A stretch of DNA of 64,000 nt. Origin: Streptomyces sp. L2 (GTDB lineage: Bacteria; Actinomycetota; Actinomycetes; Streptomycetales; Streptomycetaceae). This document shows positions 18,201 through 25,827 of the stretch, one piece after another; position 1 is the stretch's first letter, and each line of letters starts with the position of its first letter. The notes under the pieces were generated by a model that was not told the origin of the DNA, did not search any database, and was given only the letters and a program-made list of their open reading frames with translations. Both the position numbers and the translations under genes were made by a program. The DNA lies in NCBI RefSeq assembly GCF_004124325.1, contig NZ_QBDT01000001.1:806001-870000 (forward strand), given 5' to 3'.

Positions 18201-19209
18201 GCGCGCCGCCCGAGATCTCGCGGGGGCGCTGATGGCCGGCTCGGCCGCCCTCTACAACCGGTTCGACGCCTGGTCCCGCTCCCACACCGCAGCCATGACG
18301 GCGGTCCGCCGCGGCGGCGACACCCAGGGCGAGGCCTGGCTCCTCAGCGGCCTCGGCCAGCTCCGCTACGAGCAGGACGACTTCGACGCCTCGTACGCCT
18401 ACTTCGCCGACGCGCTCCGCCTGTTCGAGGAGCCCCCCGGCACACCGGCCGGCGCGGCCCGCGCCCTCGCCGGCATGGGCACCGCCCGGCGCGAACAGGC
18501 GCGGTACGACGAGGCGTCGGCGCTCCTGCGGGCCTCGCTGGAGCACTACGGCCCCGCCGGCGGCGTCGACGACAGCGGCGCCCGGGCGCGGGTGCTGTAC
18601 GGCCTGGGGTACGTGCACCGCGAGCAGGGCCGTACGGAAGCCGCCCGGCAGGCGCTCACCGAGGCCCTGGAGCTGTACCGCGCGGCGGCCGACCGGCACG
18701 GCGAGGGCCTCACCCTGCGCTCGCTGGCCCTGTGCCACCGCGCGGAGGACGAACACGCCGAGGCCGAGCGGGTGTTGGGGCAGGTGTTGGAGATCTTCGG
18801 CGAGCTGCAGGACACCTTCGGGACGATGTACACCGAGCAGTCGCTGGCCAAGGTGGAGCTGCGCACGGGCCGTCCCGGCCGGGCCAGCGAACGGCTCGGC
18901 CGCTGTCTGGAGGTGGCCCGGGAGCGGCGGGACCGGTTCGGCGAGGCACTGGTGCTGCGCACCCTCGGCGAGGCGCACCTCGCGGACGGCGACCCGGCCG
19001 GGGCCCGCGAGCCCCTGGAACGGGCGCTGGCGCTCTGGGAGGAGCTGCGGCTGCCCCTGTGGCGGGCGCGGACCCTGTGGGACATGGCTCAGGCGCGGGC
19101 GGCATCCGGCGAGGAAGAGGAGGAGGAAGAGGCGGCGCGCGGGGACCGGGCGGAGGCGCTGGCGGTGTTCCGTGCCCTGGGCTGCAGGGAGGCCATGGAG
19201 CGCGGCTGA
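15211..19209 (+). CDS. AfsR/SARP-type regulator: OmpR-like DBD, BTAD, NB-ARC, TPR
   Basis: A protein of 1332 aa. An OmpR-like winged-helix domain (about 1-95) and BTAD (about 100-245) form the SARP part. A low-complexity Pro/Gly/Ala linker (about 250-590) contains five 14-residue repeats of type AAGEPAEDGHHSTG. A NB-ARC ATPase follows, with Walker A GRSGTGKT near 625 and Walker B RVLLILDN, then C-terminal TPRs and an acidic EEEEEEE tract. AfsR-like proteins activate target genes as ATP-dependent switches, often for secondary metabolism. The start is ATG 15211 at the conserved FEVRLLGPVEV N-terminus. The linker is unusually long for the family. Neighbouring targets could include the VanX-like gene, whose upstream region carries 14-bp repeats. 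Confidence 0.9.
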   Translation: MFEVRLLGPVEVWEGNRRAPLGGSRPLAVLGALVVHLGEVVSTERLVDLVWDERAPATAGALVATHVSAARRALNRIGVADVIRTRPRGYVVDLDPGRVDARRFEQLLAGARLEAAGGRPADAVDVLAEALGLWRGQEALEGLGQSFARIESARLAELRLVAHEESFALRLELGRADETIAPLLAHVAAHPLRERARGQLMTALFRTGRLSDALRTYQEGRTLLRDELGIDPGPELRALHQALLTNDTDLPGSPPGRSPAAGRGGDAPSPARGRSTPAGPRTGPWTGPRTGTEWAETGQAGPAPGPGAGWHQGPSADAGADPPPGIGAGADVGPGAAAGPGAGRHPDPGTTAARGWARHAGRGANTDPGEGRHHDALAAGEPAEDGHHSTGAAGRPAEDGHHSTGAAGEPAEDGHHSTGAAGEPAEDGHHSTGAAGEPAEDGHHSAGAAGGPEEGWHHDTGTAGGHGPDQLPGRGPDRFPGQAPGRVPGQRPDRHSGQPPERYSGQGQGPYPGQGGAGAAGPGSGVPIAGAAGPGSGGPFAGAGDAPAQAHAGAGPGEGHRGVPAGAPVAGVVPGPRTEPVPSHLPPDIADFVGRAEQAAWAVGVLRGAGGAGRTAPPIGVISGRSGTGKTALAVHVGHRTAELFPDGRLFIDLRAADATPLQPADALARLLRAMGAGPRTLPAGLEELTGLYRTHIGHRRVLLILDNAAGEAHVRPLLPPGPGSAVLVTSRRRLVALEGAAHLDLAVPDERDALELLRRVAGNERTGAEPDQAAEIVALCGRLPLAVRIAGARLAARPHWPPGRLAGRLRDERRRLNELSAGDLELRSSLELGYQDLAPPERRALRRLALLDLPDFAAWVAAPLLDIGTDDAEEAVERLVDCHFIDVLGVDGTGRTRYRIHDLAREHARERCLSEEGAEERAAAVLRLVACWLDLARKAAARGPGGAARHFPEPAAVRALDPETEESLLARPAAWFAAEQAGLLAAAVHCADHQHVRAARDLAGALMAGSAALYNRFDAWSRSHTAAMTAVRRGGDTQGEAWLLSGLGQLRYEQDDFDASYAYFADALRLFEEPPGTPAGAARALAGMGTARREQARYDEASALLRASLEHYGPAGGVDDSGARARVLYGLGYVHREQGRTEAARQALTEALELYRAAADRHGEGLTLRSLALCHRAEDEHAEAERVLGQVLEIFGELQDTFGTMYTEQSLAKVELRTGRPGRASERLGRCLEVARERRDRFGEALVLRTLGEAHLADGDPAGAREPLERALALWEELRLPLWRARTLWDMAQARAASGEEEEEEEAARGDRAEALAVFRALGCREAMERG
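16342..16551. repeat. 42-bp minisatellite, five copies, in the SARP linker
   Basis: Five consecutive 42-bp units begin GCAGCGGGCGAGCCGGCCGA at 16342, 16384, 16426, 16468 and 16510, with a degenerate sixth after 16551. Unit identity is near complete, so copy number is probably variable between strains. Each unit codes for 14 residues, so gain or loss keeps the frame. Confidence 0.92.
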
Positions 19210-19213
19210 CCCG

Positions 19214-19269
19214 CTTGCGGAGGCCCCCTTGTACAGAACCTCTTGCACAGAACCGCTTGCAGAGAACCT
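19214..19269. promoter_or_regulatory. 14-bp direct repeats upstream of the VanX-like gene
   Basis: Three near-identical units CTTGTACAGAACCT (19228), CTTGCACAGAACCG (19242) and CTTGCAGAGAACCT (19256) follow a weaker one at 19214, at exact 14-bp spacing. They end about 37 bp before the GTG start of the dipeptidase. Tandem direct repeats are the form of site used by OmpR-like and SARP DNA-binding domains, so binding by the preceding SARP is possible, though known SARP sites usually have 11-bp spacing. Confidence 0.55.
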
Positions 19270-19306
19270 GCAGAGGCTTTGCAGGGACCGGCGCCACTCT
19301 GGTCCT

Positions 19307-19975
19307 GTGACGGACATCATCACGCTCTCCGACCCGCGGGTCGCCCAGGTCACCGAGCAGGAGTGCGGTGAACCCCTGGTCGACCTGCGCACCACGACAC
19401 CCGAACTGCGCCTGGATCCGCGCCAGGCCGACGACACCGGCGCCTACGCCCATCTCAGGTCCGGCGCGCTGCGCCGCCTGGTGCACGCCCAGCGGCTGCT
19501 GCCGGCCGGGGTGCGCTTCCTGGTGGTGGAGGGGTACCGGCCGCCGGACCTCCAGCGGCGCTACTTCGACAGCTACGCGGCGGCCCTGCGCGCGACCCGC
19601 CCGGACGCCGGCCCCGGCCTGATCCGCGAACTCGCGAGCGCCTACATCTCCCCGCCGGAGGTGGCCCCGCACGTCAGCGGCGGAGCGGTGGACCTGACGC
19701 TGTGCGCCGAGGACGGCACGGAGCTGCCGCTGGGCACCGAGGTCAACGCGACCCCGGAGGAGAGCGCGGGCGCCTGCCGCACCTCGGCCCCCGGCCTCGA
19801 CGCCGAGGCCCGCGCCAACCGGGCCCTGATGGACCGGGCCCTGACCGCGGCCGGGTTCGTCAACTACCCGACGGAGTGGTGGCACTGGTCGTACGGCGAC
19901 CGGTACTGGGCCCTGCTCAGCGACGCCCCGGCCGCCCGCTACGGCCCGGCCGCCCCACCCGCCCGGGCCGCCTGA
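19307..19975 (+). CDS. VanX-like D-alanyl-D-alanine dipeptidase (M15 metallopeptidase)
   Basis: A protein of 222 aa with no signal peptide, so it is probably cytoplasmic. The zinc motif H122-x3-G-x2-D129 (HVSGGAVD) and the E190WWH193 pair match VanX-type dipeptidases, and the substrate arginine-type motif EGYRPP near 75-80 is present. It would hydrolyse D-Ala-D-Ala or related dipeptides during cell-wall recycling; no vanH/vanA partners are nearby, so glycopeptide resistance is not implied. GTG 19307 is chosen since the family starts near IITLSDPRV; longer frames run back into the SARP 3' end. Confidence 0.85.
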   Translation: MTDIITLSDPRVAQVTEQECGEPLVDLRTTTPELRLDPRQADDTGAYAHLRSGALRRLVHAQRLLPAGVRFLVVEGYRPPDLQRRYFDSYAAALRATRPDAGPGLIRELASAYISPPEVAPHVSGGAVDLTLCAEDGTELPLGTEVNATPEESAGACRTSAPGLDAEARANRALMDRALTAAGFVNYPTEWWHWSYGDRYWALLSDAPAARYGPAAPPARAA

Positions 19976-20028
19976 CCACACCGGCAGGAGCGGCAAGAGC
20001 ACCAGGACACCGACCCGGGGGAACCTTC

Positions 20029-20565
20029 ATGAAGACGAGCGGTGGCGCCTGCCCAGGCCCCGCTTCCCGTACCGCCGGCCACGTCGGACCGGACCAGTTC
20101 GACGCGGCCTTCACCGCCGACATGCCGCGACTGCGCAGACGCCTGCTCGCGCTGACCGGCGATCCGCACGACGCCGACGACCTGCTGCAGGAGACGTATC
20201 TGCGGCTCTCCCGGCGGGCCCGCGGCCAGGGGCTGACGCCGCAGCGGCACCCGTACGCCTACACCTGCGCCGTCGCCCTCAATCTGCTGCGCGACTCCTG
20301 GCTGCACCCCTCCCGGCGGGAACGGGCCACGGACCGGCTGCCGGAGGCGGGCTGGGACGGCGGGCTCGGCTCGTACGAGGCCGGCGCCACGGCTCTCGCG
20401 CTGCTGAGGCTGCTCTCCCCCAAGGAGGCGGCCGCGGTGATCCTCGTGGACTTGGAGGGGCTGAGCCACGACTCCGCCGGTGAGCGCCTCGGCGCGCACC
20501 GCGGCACGGTGCAGCGCAACAGGATGCGCGCACTGGCGAAGATGCGGGCCGCGCTCCTGCCGTAG
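20029..20565 (+). CDS. ECF-type RNA polymerase sigma factor
   Basis: A protein of 178 aa. Region 2 (DPHDADDLLQETYLRLSRRA) and region 4 (LSPKEAAAVILVDLEGLSHDSAGERLGAHRGTVQRNRMRALAKMRA) are both visible, with only the short linker of extracytoplasmic-function sigma factors. No anti-sigma gene is adjacent, so its control is unclear. GGGGGAA precedes the ATG. It follows the dipeptidase by 53 bp and could be co-transcribed with it. A hairpin at 20569-20607 separates it from the secreted NlpC/P60 gene. Confidence 0.88.
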   Translation: MKTSGGACPGPASRTAGHVGPDQFDAAFTADMPRLRRRLLALTGDPHDADDLLQETYLRLSRRARGQGLTPQRHPYAYTCAVALNLLRDSWLHPSRRERATDRLPEAGWDGGLGSYEAGATALALLRLLSPKEAAAVILVDLEGLSHDSAGERLGAHRGTVQRNRMRALAKMRAALLP

Positions 20566-20568
20566 ATT

Positions 20569-20607
20569 CCGGTGCCGCGCCCCTACGGGGGTGGGGCGCG
20601 GCACCGG
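20569..20607. terminator. terminator hairpin after the sigma factor gene
   Basis: Perfect 15-bp arms (CCGGTGCCGCGCCCC, 20569-20583, with its complement at 20593-20607) and a 9-nt loop start 4 bp after the stop. Confidence 0.85.
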
Positions 20608-20709
20608 TGACGGCATCGCGGCCGCGGGGTCCGGTGCCGTGAGCAGACCCCCCACCGCCCCGGTCCGCACCGTGAGGTGACGGGCCGTAGACGACGAAGG
20701 ATGTGTCCC

Positions 20710-21873
20710 GTGCAGATCAGTACGACCCGCCGCCCCGCCGGCCGGGTACTCGCGACGACGCTGGCGGCGGCCCTGGCCGCCTTCCTGCCCACGGCCGCGC
20801 ACGCGGTCACGGCGCCGCACGCCGGCGCCGCCGTCCAGGACGCGGCCTGCGGGGCGCTCGCCCCGGGCGCCTCGGCGACCGCGAAGGCCGCGGTGGACGC
20901 GGCCTGTTCGCAGATCGGCGTCTGGTACAGCTGGGGCGGCGGCCACGGCGCCACACCCGGCGCCACCTACGGCTACTACGACGGCTCCGATCCGGACAGC
21001 CTCCACGACAACGAGCGCAAGGGCTTCGACTGCTCGGGCCTGATGCGCTACGCGTACTACCGGGCCACCGGCAAGGACCTGCTGAACGGCACGGCCGACG
21101 ACCAGTTCCACAGCTCCCACGCCGCGGCCCGCTTCTCCGCCGGCCAGGGCACCGGTCCGCTGGTGCCCGGCGACCTCATGTTCTGGGGCAGCGGCCACAT
21201 CCACCACGTCGCCATGTACCTGGGCGCGGGGAAGATGGTGGAGGCGTACGAGTCCGGCACGCACATCCGGGTCACCGGGGTGCGCACGGGCGGGGACTAC
21301 GCGGGCGCGATCCGGGTGAACCCGCAGGGCAGTCCCACTCCCCCGCCGGCCGACGGCGGTACGGTCTTCGAGACCTGGGGGACGAGCGTGCGCACGCACT
21401 CCTCGCCGAGCGTGCACGCGTCCGTGCGGGACACCTTCTCCGGTCCCACGCAGGTCTCCGTGCAGTGCCAGGAGCACGCGGAGACGGTGACCGCGGAGGG
21501 CTACACCAACGACATCTGGGCCAAGCTGGCCGACGGCTCCTGGCTGACCAACATCTACATCAAGGGCCCGGCTCAGCTGCCCGGCGTGCCGGACTGCGGC
21601 GGCAGCAGCGCGCCGCCGCCGAGCGGGGGCAGCAAGGCGTTCCAGACGTGGGGCACCGGGGTGCGCACGCACAGCCAACCGAACGTCAACGCCTCGGTGG
21701 TGAACTACTTCGCCCAGCCGACCACGGTCAACGTGGTCTGCCAGGCGCACGCCCAGGAGGTGACGGCCGACGGCTACACCAACGACGCCTGGGCGAAGCT
21801 GACCAACGGCTCGTGGCTGACCAACATCTACATCAAGGGCGGCGCCTGGCTGGCGGGCGTGCCCTCCTGCTGA
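20710..21873 (+). CDS. secreted NlpC/P60 hydrolase with two SH3-like repeats
   Basis: A protein of 387 aa with a Sec signal peptide (to about AAHAVTA). The NlpC/P60 peptidase domain has the catalytic Cys in GFDCSGLMRYAY and His in GHIHHVAMYLG, so it should cleave peptidoglycan stem peptides. Two nearly identical SH3-like domains follow (about 222-300 and 310-387), each with WGTxVRTHSxPxVxASV, conserved Cys pairs and the YTNDxWAKLxxGSWLTNIYIKG signature; they probably bind the wall. GTG 20710 gives GAAGG at 9 bp; ATG 20701 is an alternative. Expression by the upstream ECF sigma factor is possible but untested. Confidence 0.87.
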   Translation: MQISTTRRPAGRVLATTLAAALAAFLPTAAHAVTAPHAGAAVQDAACGALAPGASATAKAAVDAACSQIGVWYSWGGGHGATPGATYGYYDGSDPDSLHDNERKGFDCSGLMRYAYYRATGKDLLNGTADDQFHSSHAAARFSAGQGTGPLVPGDLMFWGSGHIHHVAMYLGAGKMVEAYESGTHIRVTGVRTGGDYAGAIRVNPQGSPTPPPADGGTVFETWGTSVRTHSSPSVHASVRDTFSGPTQVSVQCQEHAETVTAEGYTNDIWAKLADGSWLTNIYIKGPAQLPGVPDCGGSSAPPPSGGSKAFQTWGTGVRTHSQPNVNASVVNYFAQPTTVNVVCQAHAQEVTADGYTNDAWAKLTNGSWLTNIYIKGGAWLAGVPSC

Positions 21874-21938
21874 CGCGCCACGACCCGGGGCCCGCGCCGC
21901 GTCCGGCGGGGCCCCGGGAAGGGACGGTGCAGGCGGGG

Positions 21939-24119
21939 TCAGGAGCCGAGGTATGCCTCCACCTCACTGAACTGCCCGGTCGGCCAGCCCGAGTTGGCGC
22001 TGACGGTGAGCCGCAGATAGCGCAGGTTCGCGCTGTCGGGCAGGGTCACGGTCGCGGTGTTGCCGGTGGCCGGGTCGAAGCGGTAGTCGTGGGAGGCGAC
22101 CACCGTCGAGTACGCCGAGCCGTCGGTGCTGCCGAGGACGGTGATGGTCTGCGTGCGGGCGCCCCAGGCCGGGGACGGGGGCAGCTTCAGCACGAGCCGG
22201 CGGACCGCGTACGACGAGCCGAGGTCGACCGTCCAGGACTGCGGGAAGGCGTGGTTCGCCGACTCCCAGTAGCTGTTCGCGTCGCCGTCGACCGCTTTGC
22301 CGGGGGTGTATACGTCCTGGGAGCCGGTCGCGGTGGCGGGGCGGCCCTTGGCGAGGTTGCGGCCGGGGTCGGGTTCGGGGTTGCCCTGGCCGGGCTGCGG
22401 CCAGGTGGTGCAGTCCGCCCAGGTGCTCGACCAGCCGGAGTTGCCGCCGCCGTCGGCGAGGGTGAAGGCCCCGGAGTTCGCCGGGTAGGGGCAGTTGTAG
22501 ATCCCGGCGGAGCCGGTCTGGGTGGCGGTGACTTCCTTGAACGTGGCCGCGCCCTGTGCCTCGGCCTGTACGACGACGGTTCCGGTGTTCCTCACCGTGG
22601 CGCCGGTGACGTCGACGTTCCGGACGGGGTAGCCGCGTCCGCCGCCGGAGACGAACTCGAAGGCGCTGTACGGGCTGTCGGTGATCGTGGTGTCGGTGAT
22701 GTTCACGGAGGCGTCGATGGCGCTGTCGTAGGAGTCGACGCGCAGGGCGCCCATCGGGTGGTTCCAGTTGGGGTTCATGGCGCCGGTGCGCACGAGGGTG
22801 TTGCCGTCGACGGTGATGGTGCCGGCGAGGGGGTGGAAGGGGTCGAGGAACTTCTGGTTGGAGATCGCGATGCCGCTGCCGAGGGCGTTGGTGTCGGAGA
22901 CCAGGTTGTCCTTGACGGTGATGTCGGTTCCGCCGTAGATGGCGATGCCGTTGGCCAGGTTGGGCTGGGTGACGGTGTTGTTCTCGAAGCTGGAGTCGGT
23001 GTCGGGGGCGTACAGCGACCACATGGCGAGGGCGTCGTCGCCCTGGTTGCGCAGGAAGTTGTCGCGGACGCGGACGCCCTTGGCGGTGCCGTTGAGGTTG
23101 ATGCCGTCGGCGGTGGTGTCGAGGAAGCGGCTGTTCTCCACAACGAGGTTGTCGTTGTCGCCCATCAGCCACATACCGCACTTCATGTGCTGGATCCACA
23201 TGCCGGAGACGGAGGAGTCCGGGCCGAGGGAGCCGTTGACGAAGTTGTCGGGGTTGGAGTCGACGCGTTCGGTGACCTCGCCCATGACGGCGAAGTCCTT
23301 GAGGTGGACGTGGCCGGAGGAGCTGGACTGGTCGATGAACCGGGAGGTGTGCACGACCGAGTGCCAGCTGCCGGCGCCCTGGAGCGTGACGTTCTGCACG
23401 CCGTTCAGCGAGGAGGTGATGCGGTAGTCGCCTGGCGGGATCCAGACGGTGCCGCCCTGGGCCGCCGCGACGGCGTCGCGGAAGGCCTGGGTGGAGTCGC
23501 CGTTGCCGCTGGGGTCGGCGCCCTTGGAGACGACGGACACCGAGCCGGCGGGCTGGGTGGCGGCCGGGGCGACCTGTTCGAAGTCGGCGACGTCCACGGT
23601 GACCTGGGTGCCGGTGGCCACGACGGCGACCGTGTCGCCGGCCTGGACGTCCCGGCCGAGGAGCAGCCGGGAGTCGTCGAAGAAGTGGTGCGTCTTGGAG
23701 CCCGGGATCCAGCCGGTGTCGATGTAGGAGTACTTGGAGGTGACCGGGAGGGTCTTGGTGAGCTTCGTGCCGTTGACGTACACGTCCAGCGAACCGGACT
23801 GGCCGTCGGGGACGCTGTAGGAGAGGTTCACCGCGTTGGCGGCGCGCGGCACGGTGAACTCCACGCGCTGCCCGGCGGACAGCCGTACGGCCTGCCGGCC
23901 GGAGGCCTCCGAGGCGAGGGTCCCTTGGGTGTAGTCGGGGCCGATCTTCGTGCCGGTGGTGGCCGCCGACTCGGCCTCGACGGAGGTGAACGGGAGGGTG
24001 GCGCCCGCGGCGGCGTGCGCGGCGGGGGCCAGGGCGACGAGCGTGCCGGCGGCGAGGGCGACGACCGCCCCGATCGCTGGCATGCGCCTGACATGTCTGG
24101 CGGTGCTGCTGCTGTGCAT
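21939..24119 (-). CDS. secreted GH87-type alpha-1,3-glucanase (mycodextranase/mutanase)
   Basis: A protein of 726 aa. A Sec signal peptide (to about APAAHAAAG), a CBM6/35-like domain (about 45-175), a pectate-lyase-like start (NGDSTQAFRDAVAAAQGGTVWIP, near 205), a right-handed beta-helix (to about 560) and a C-terminal discoidin (F5/8) domain. The residues D338 (TADGINLNG) and D361-D362 (QGDDALAMWS) have the 23/24-residue spacing of the three catalytic aspartates of characterised GH87 alpha-1,3-glucanases. It should degrade alpha-1,3-glucan or nigeran outside the cell. AAGGGA precedes the ATG. It follows the sugar-transport operon and probably belongs to it. Confidence 0.82.
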   Translation of the reverse strand: MHSSSTARHVRRMPAIGAVVALAAGTLVALAPAAHAAAGATLPFTSVEAESAATTGTKIGPDYTQGTLASEASGRQAVRLSAGQRVEFTVPRAANAVNLSYSVPDGQSGSLDVYVNGTKLTKTLPVTSKYSYIDTGWIPGSKTHHFFDDSRLLLGRDVQAGDTVAVVATGTQVTVDVADFEQVAPAATQPAGSVSVVSKGADPSGNGDSTQAFRDAVAAAQGGTVWIPPGDYRITSSLNGVQNVTLQGAGSWHSVVHTSRFIDQSSSSGHVHLKDFAVMGEVTERVDSNPDNFVNGSLGPDSSVSGMWIQHMKCGMWLMGDNDNLVVENSRFLDTTADGINLNGTAKGVRVRDNFLRNQGDDALAMWSLYAPDTDSSFENNTVTQPNLANGIAIYGGTDITVKDNLVSDTNALGSGIAISNQKFLDPFHPLAGTITVDGNTLVRTGAMNPNWNHPMGALRVDSYDSAIDASVNITDTTITDSPYSAFEFVSGGGRGYPVRNVDVTGATVRNTGTVVVQAEAQGAATFKEVTATQTGSAGIYNCPYPANSGAFTLADGGGNSGWSSTWADCTTWPQPGQGNPEPDPGRNLAKGRPATATGSQDVYTPGKAVDGDANSYWESANHAFPQSWTVDLGSSYAVRRLVLKLPPSPAWGARTQTITVLGSTDGSAYSTVVASHDYRFDPATGNTATVTLPDSANLRYLRLTVSANSGWPTGQFSEVEAYLGS

Positions 24120-24178
24120 GTGCCGATCCCTTCGTAGTGGGGGTGCGTGGGATGGAACAGCCGGGGGGCGCCGGCGGC

Positions 24179-25792
24179 TCAGGCGGCGAGCCAGGCCGCC
24201 GTGTCCTGCGGCAGCCGGCCCGCGTCGTCGAGCGGGCCGCTGGTGAGCAGGAGCCGGGAGTGCGGGGGCAGGCCGGCGGGCGTGGCGGCGAGGTTGACCA
24301 CGCACAGCGCGCCCTTTGCGCGGGAGAAGGCGAGGACGCCGTCGGGGGCGGGGAGCCAGGTCAGGGGGGCGTCGCCGAAGAAGGGGCGGGCGGCGATCGC
24401 CCGGCGGTAGAGGGTGAGCATGGAGTCGGCGTCGTCCTGCTGACGGTCGACCGCATACGATGCCCAGTCGACCGGCTGCGGCAGCCACGGTTCCTCGCGG
24501 GACCCGAATCCCGCGTACGGCAGACCGGCGGCCCAGGGCAGCGGCACCCGGCAGCCGTCCCGGCCCGGGTCGGCGCCCGCCGAACGGAAGTACATCGGAT
24601 CCTGTATGCGGTCCACCGGGATGTCCGCCTCCGGCAGCCCCAGCTCCTCCCCCTGGTACAGGTACACGGCGCCGGGCAGCGCCAGCGACAGCAGGGCCGC
24701 CGCCCGCGCCCGGCGGGTGCCGAGGGCCAGGTCCGTCGGGGTGCCGAAGGCCTTGGTGGTGAAGTCGAAGGCGGTGTCCTCGCGGCCGTACCGGGTCACC
24801 GTGCGCGTCACGTCGTGGTTGCACAGCACCCAGGTGGCGGGGGCGCCCACGGGGGCGTGTTCGGCGAGGGTCGTGTCGACGGCGATGCGCAGCCGTGCCG
24901 CGTCCCAGGGGCAGGACAGGAAGGAGAAGTTGAACGCGGTGTGGAGTTCGTCGGGGCGCAGGTAGCGGGCGAAGCGCTCGGGGTCGGGCAGCCAGACCTC
25001 GCCGACGAAGACCCCGTCGTGGTCGTCGGCCACGCGCCGCCAGGAGCGGTAGATGTCGTGCAGTTCGTCGCGGTCGACGAACGGGTGCGGGCGTGGATCC
25101 GGCCGGCCGGCCAGGTCGGGGAGGGCCGGGTCCTTGGCAAGGAGGGCCGCCGAGTCGATGCGTACGCCCGCGACGCCTCGCTCGAACCAGAAGCGCAGGA
25201 TGTCCTCGTGCTCCTGGCGCACGGCCGGGTGGGCCCAGTTGAGGTCCGGCTGTTCGGGGGTGAACAGGTGCAGGTACCAGTCGCCGTCGGGGAGCCGCGT
25301 CCACACGGGTTCGGTGGAGCCGGCGAACTGCGACGGCCAGTCGTTGGGCGGGAGTTCGCCGTTCTCGCCGCGTCCGGGCCGGAAGTGGAACAGTTCCCGC
25401 TCCGGGCTGCCGGGGCCGGCGGCGAGGGCGCCCCGGAACCAGGGGTGCTGGTCGGAGACGTGGTTGGGCACGATGTCGACGATGGTGCGGATGCCCAGCT
25501 CGCGGGCCTCGGCGATGAGCTTCTCCGCCTCGGCGAGGGTGCCGAACGCCGGGTCGATGGCACGGTAGTCGGCGACGTCGTAGCCGCCGTCCTTCAGCGG
25601 TGACAGGTACCAGGGGGTGAACCACAGGGCTTCCACACCGAGTTCGGCGAGGTAGGGCAGCCGGGCGCGGACCCCGGCGAGGTCGCCGGTGCCGTCGCCG
25701 TCGCCGTCCGCGAAGCTGCGGACGTACACCTGGTAGATGACGGCGGACCGCCACCAGTCACGGTCTTTTCGGGCAGGGGTGGGCTGTCCCAC
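24179..25792 (-). CDS. GH13 alpha-glucosidase (oligo-1,6-glucosidase/AglA type)
   Basis: A protein of 537 aa with no signal peptide, so it is cytoplasmic. The GH13 regions are complete: DIVPNH (106-111), nucleophile D213 in GVRIDSAALL, acid/base E265 in VFVGEVWLPD, and CNHD (H326, D327). It would hydrolyse imported alpha-linked oligosaccharides to glucose. The start is GTG 25792 with AAAGGT upstream. The gene is 35 bp downstream of the MalG-like permease and 59 bp upstream of the glucanase gene, so the run from binding protein to glucanase looks like one operon. Confidence 0.9.
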   Translation of the reverse strand: MGQPTPARKDRDWWRSAVIYQVYVRSFADGDGDGTGDLAGVRARLPYLAELGVEALWFTPWYLSPLKDGGYDVADYRAIDPAFGTLAEAEKLIAEARELGIRTIVDIVPNHVSDQHPWFRGALAAGPGSPERELFHFRPGRGENGELPPNDWPSQFAGSTEPVWTRLPDGDWYLHLFTPEQPDLNWAHPAVRQEHEDILRFWFERGVAGVRIDSAALLAKDPALPDLAGRPDPRPHPFVDRDELHDIYRSWRRVADDHDGVFVGEVWLPDPERFARYLRPDELHTAFNFSFLSCPWDAARLRIAVDTTLAEHAPVGAPATWVLCNHDVTRTVTRYGREDTAFDFTTKAFGTPTDLALGTRRARAAALLSLALPGAVYLYQGEELGLPEADIPVDRIQDPMYFRSAGADPGRDGCRVPLPWAAGLPYAGFGSREEPWLPQPVDWASYAVDRQQDDADSMLTLYRRAIAARPFFGDAPLTWLPAPDGVLAFSRAKGALCVVNLAATPAGLPPHSRLLLTSGPLDDAGRLPQDTAAWLAA

Positions 25793-25827
25793 TGAGCTTG
25801 ACCTTTCTGACGAGACGGGCGGCGGCG

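Noticed and set aside
15916..19437. Very long open frame antisense to the SARP gene
   Set aside because: It mirrors GC-rich codon positions of the real gene, has no family signature and includes the antisense of the minisatellite.
19307..19975. Vancomycin resistance cassette
   Set aside because: VanX-like enzyme only; no vanH, vanA or vanRS genes adjacent, and the protein fits general D-Ala-D-Ala turnover.
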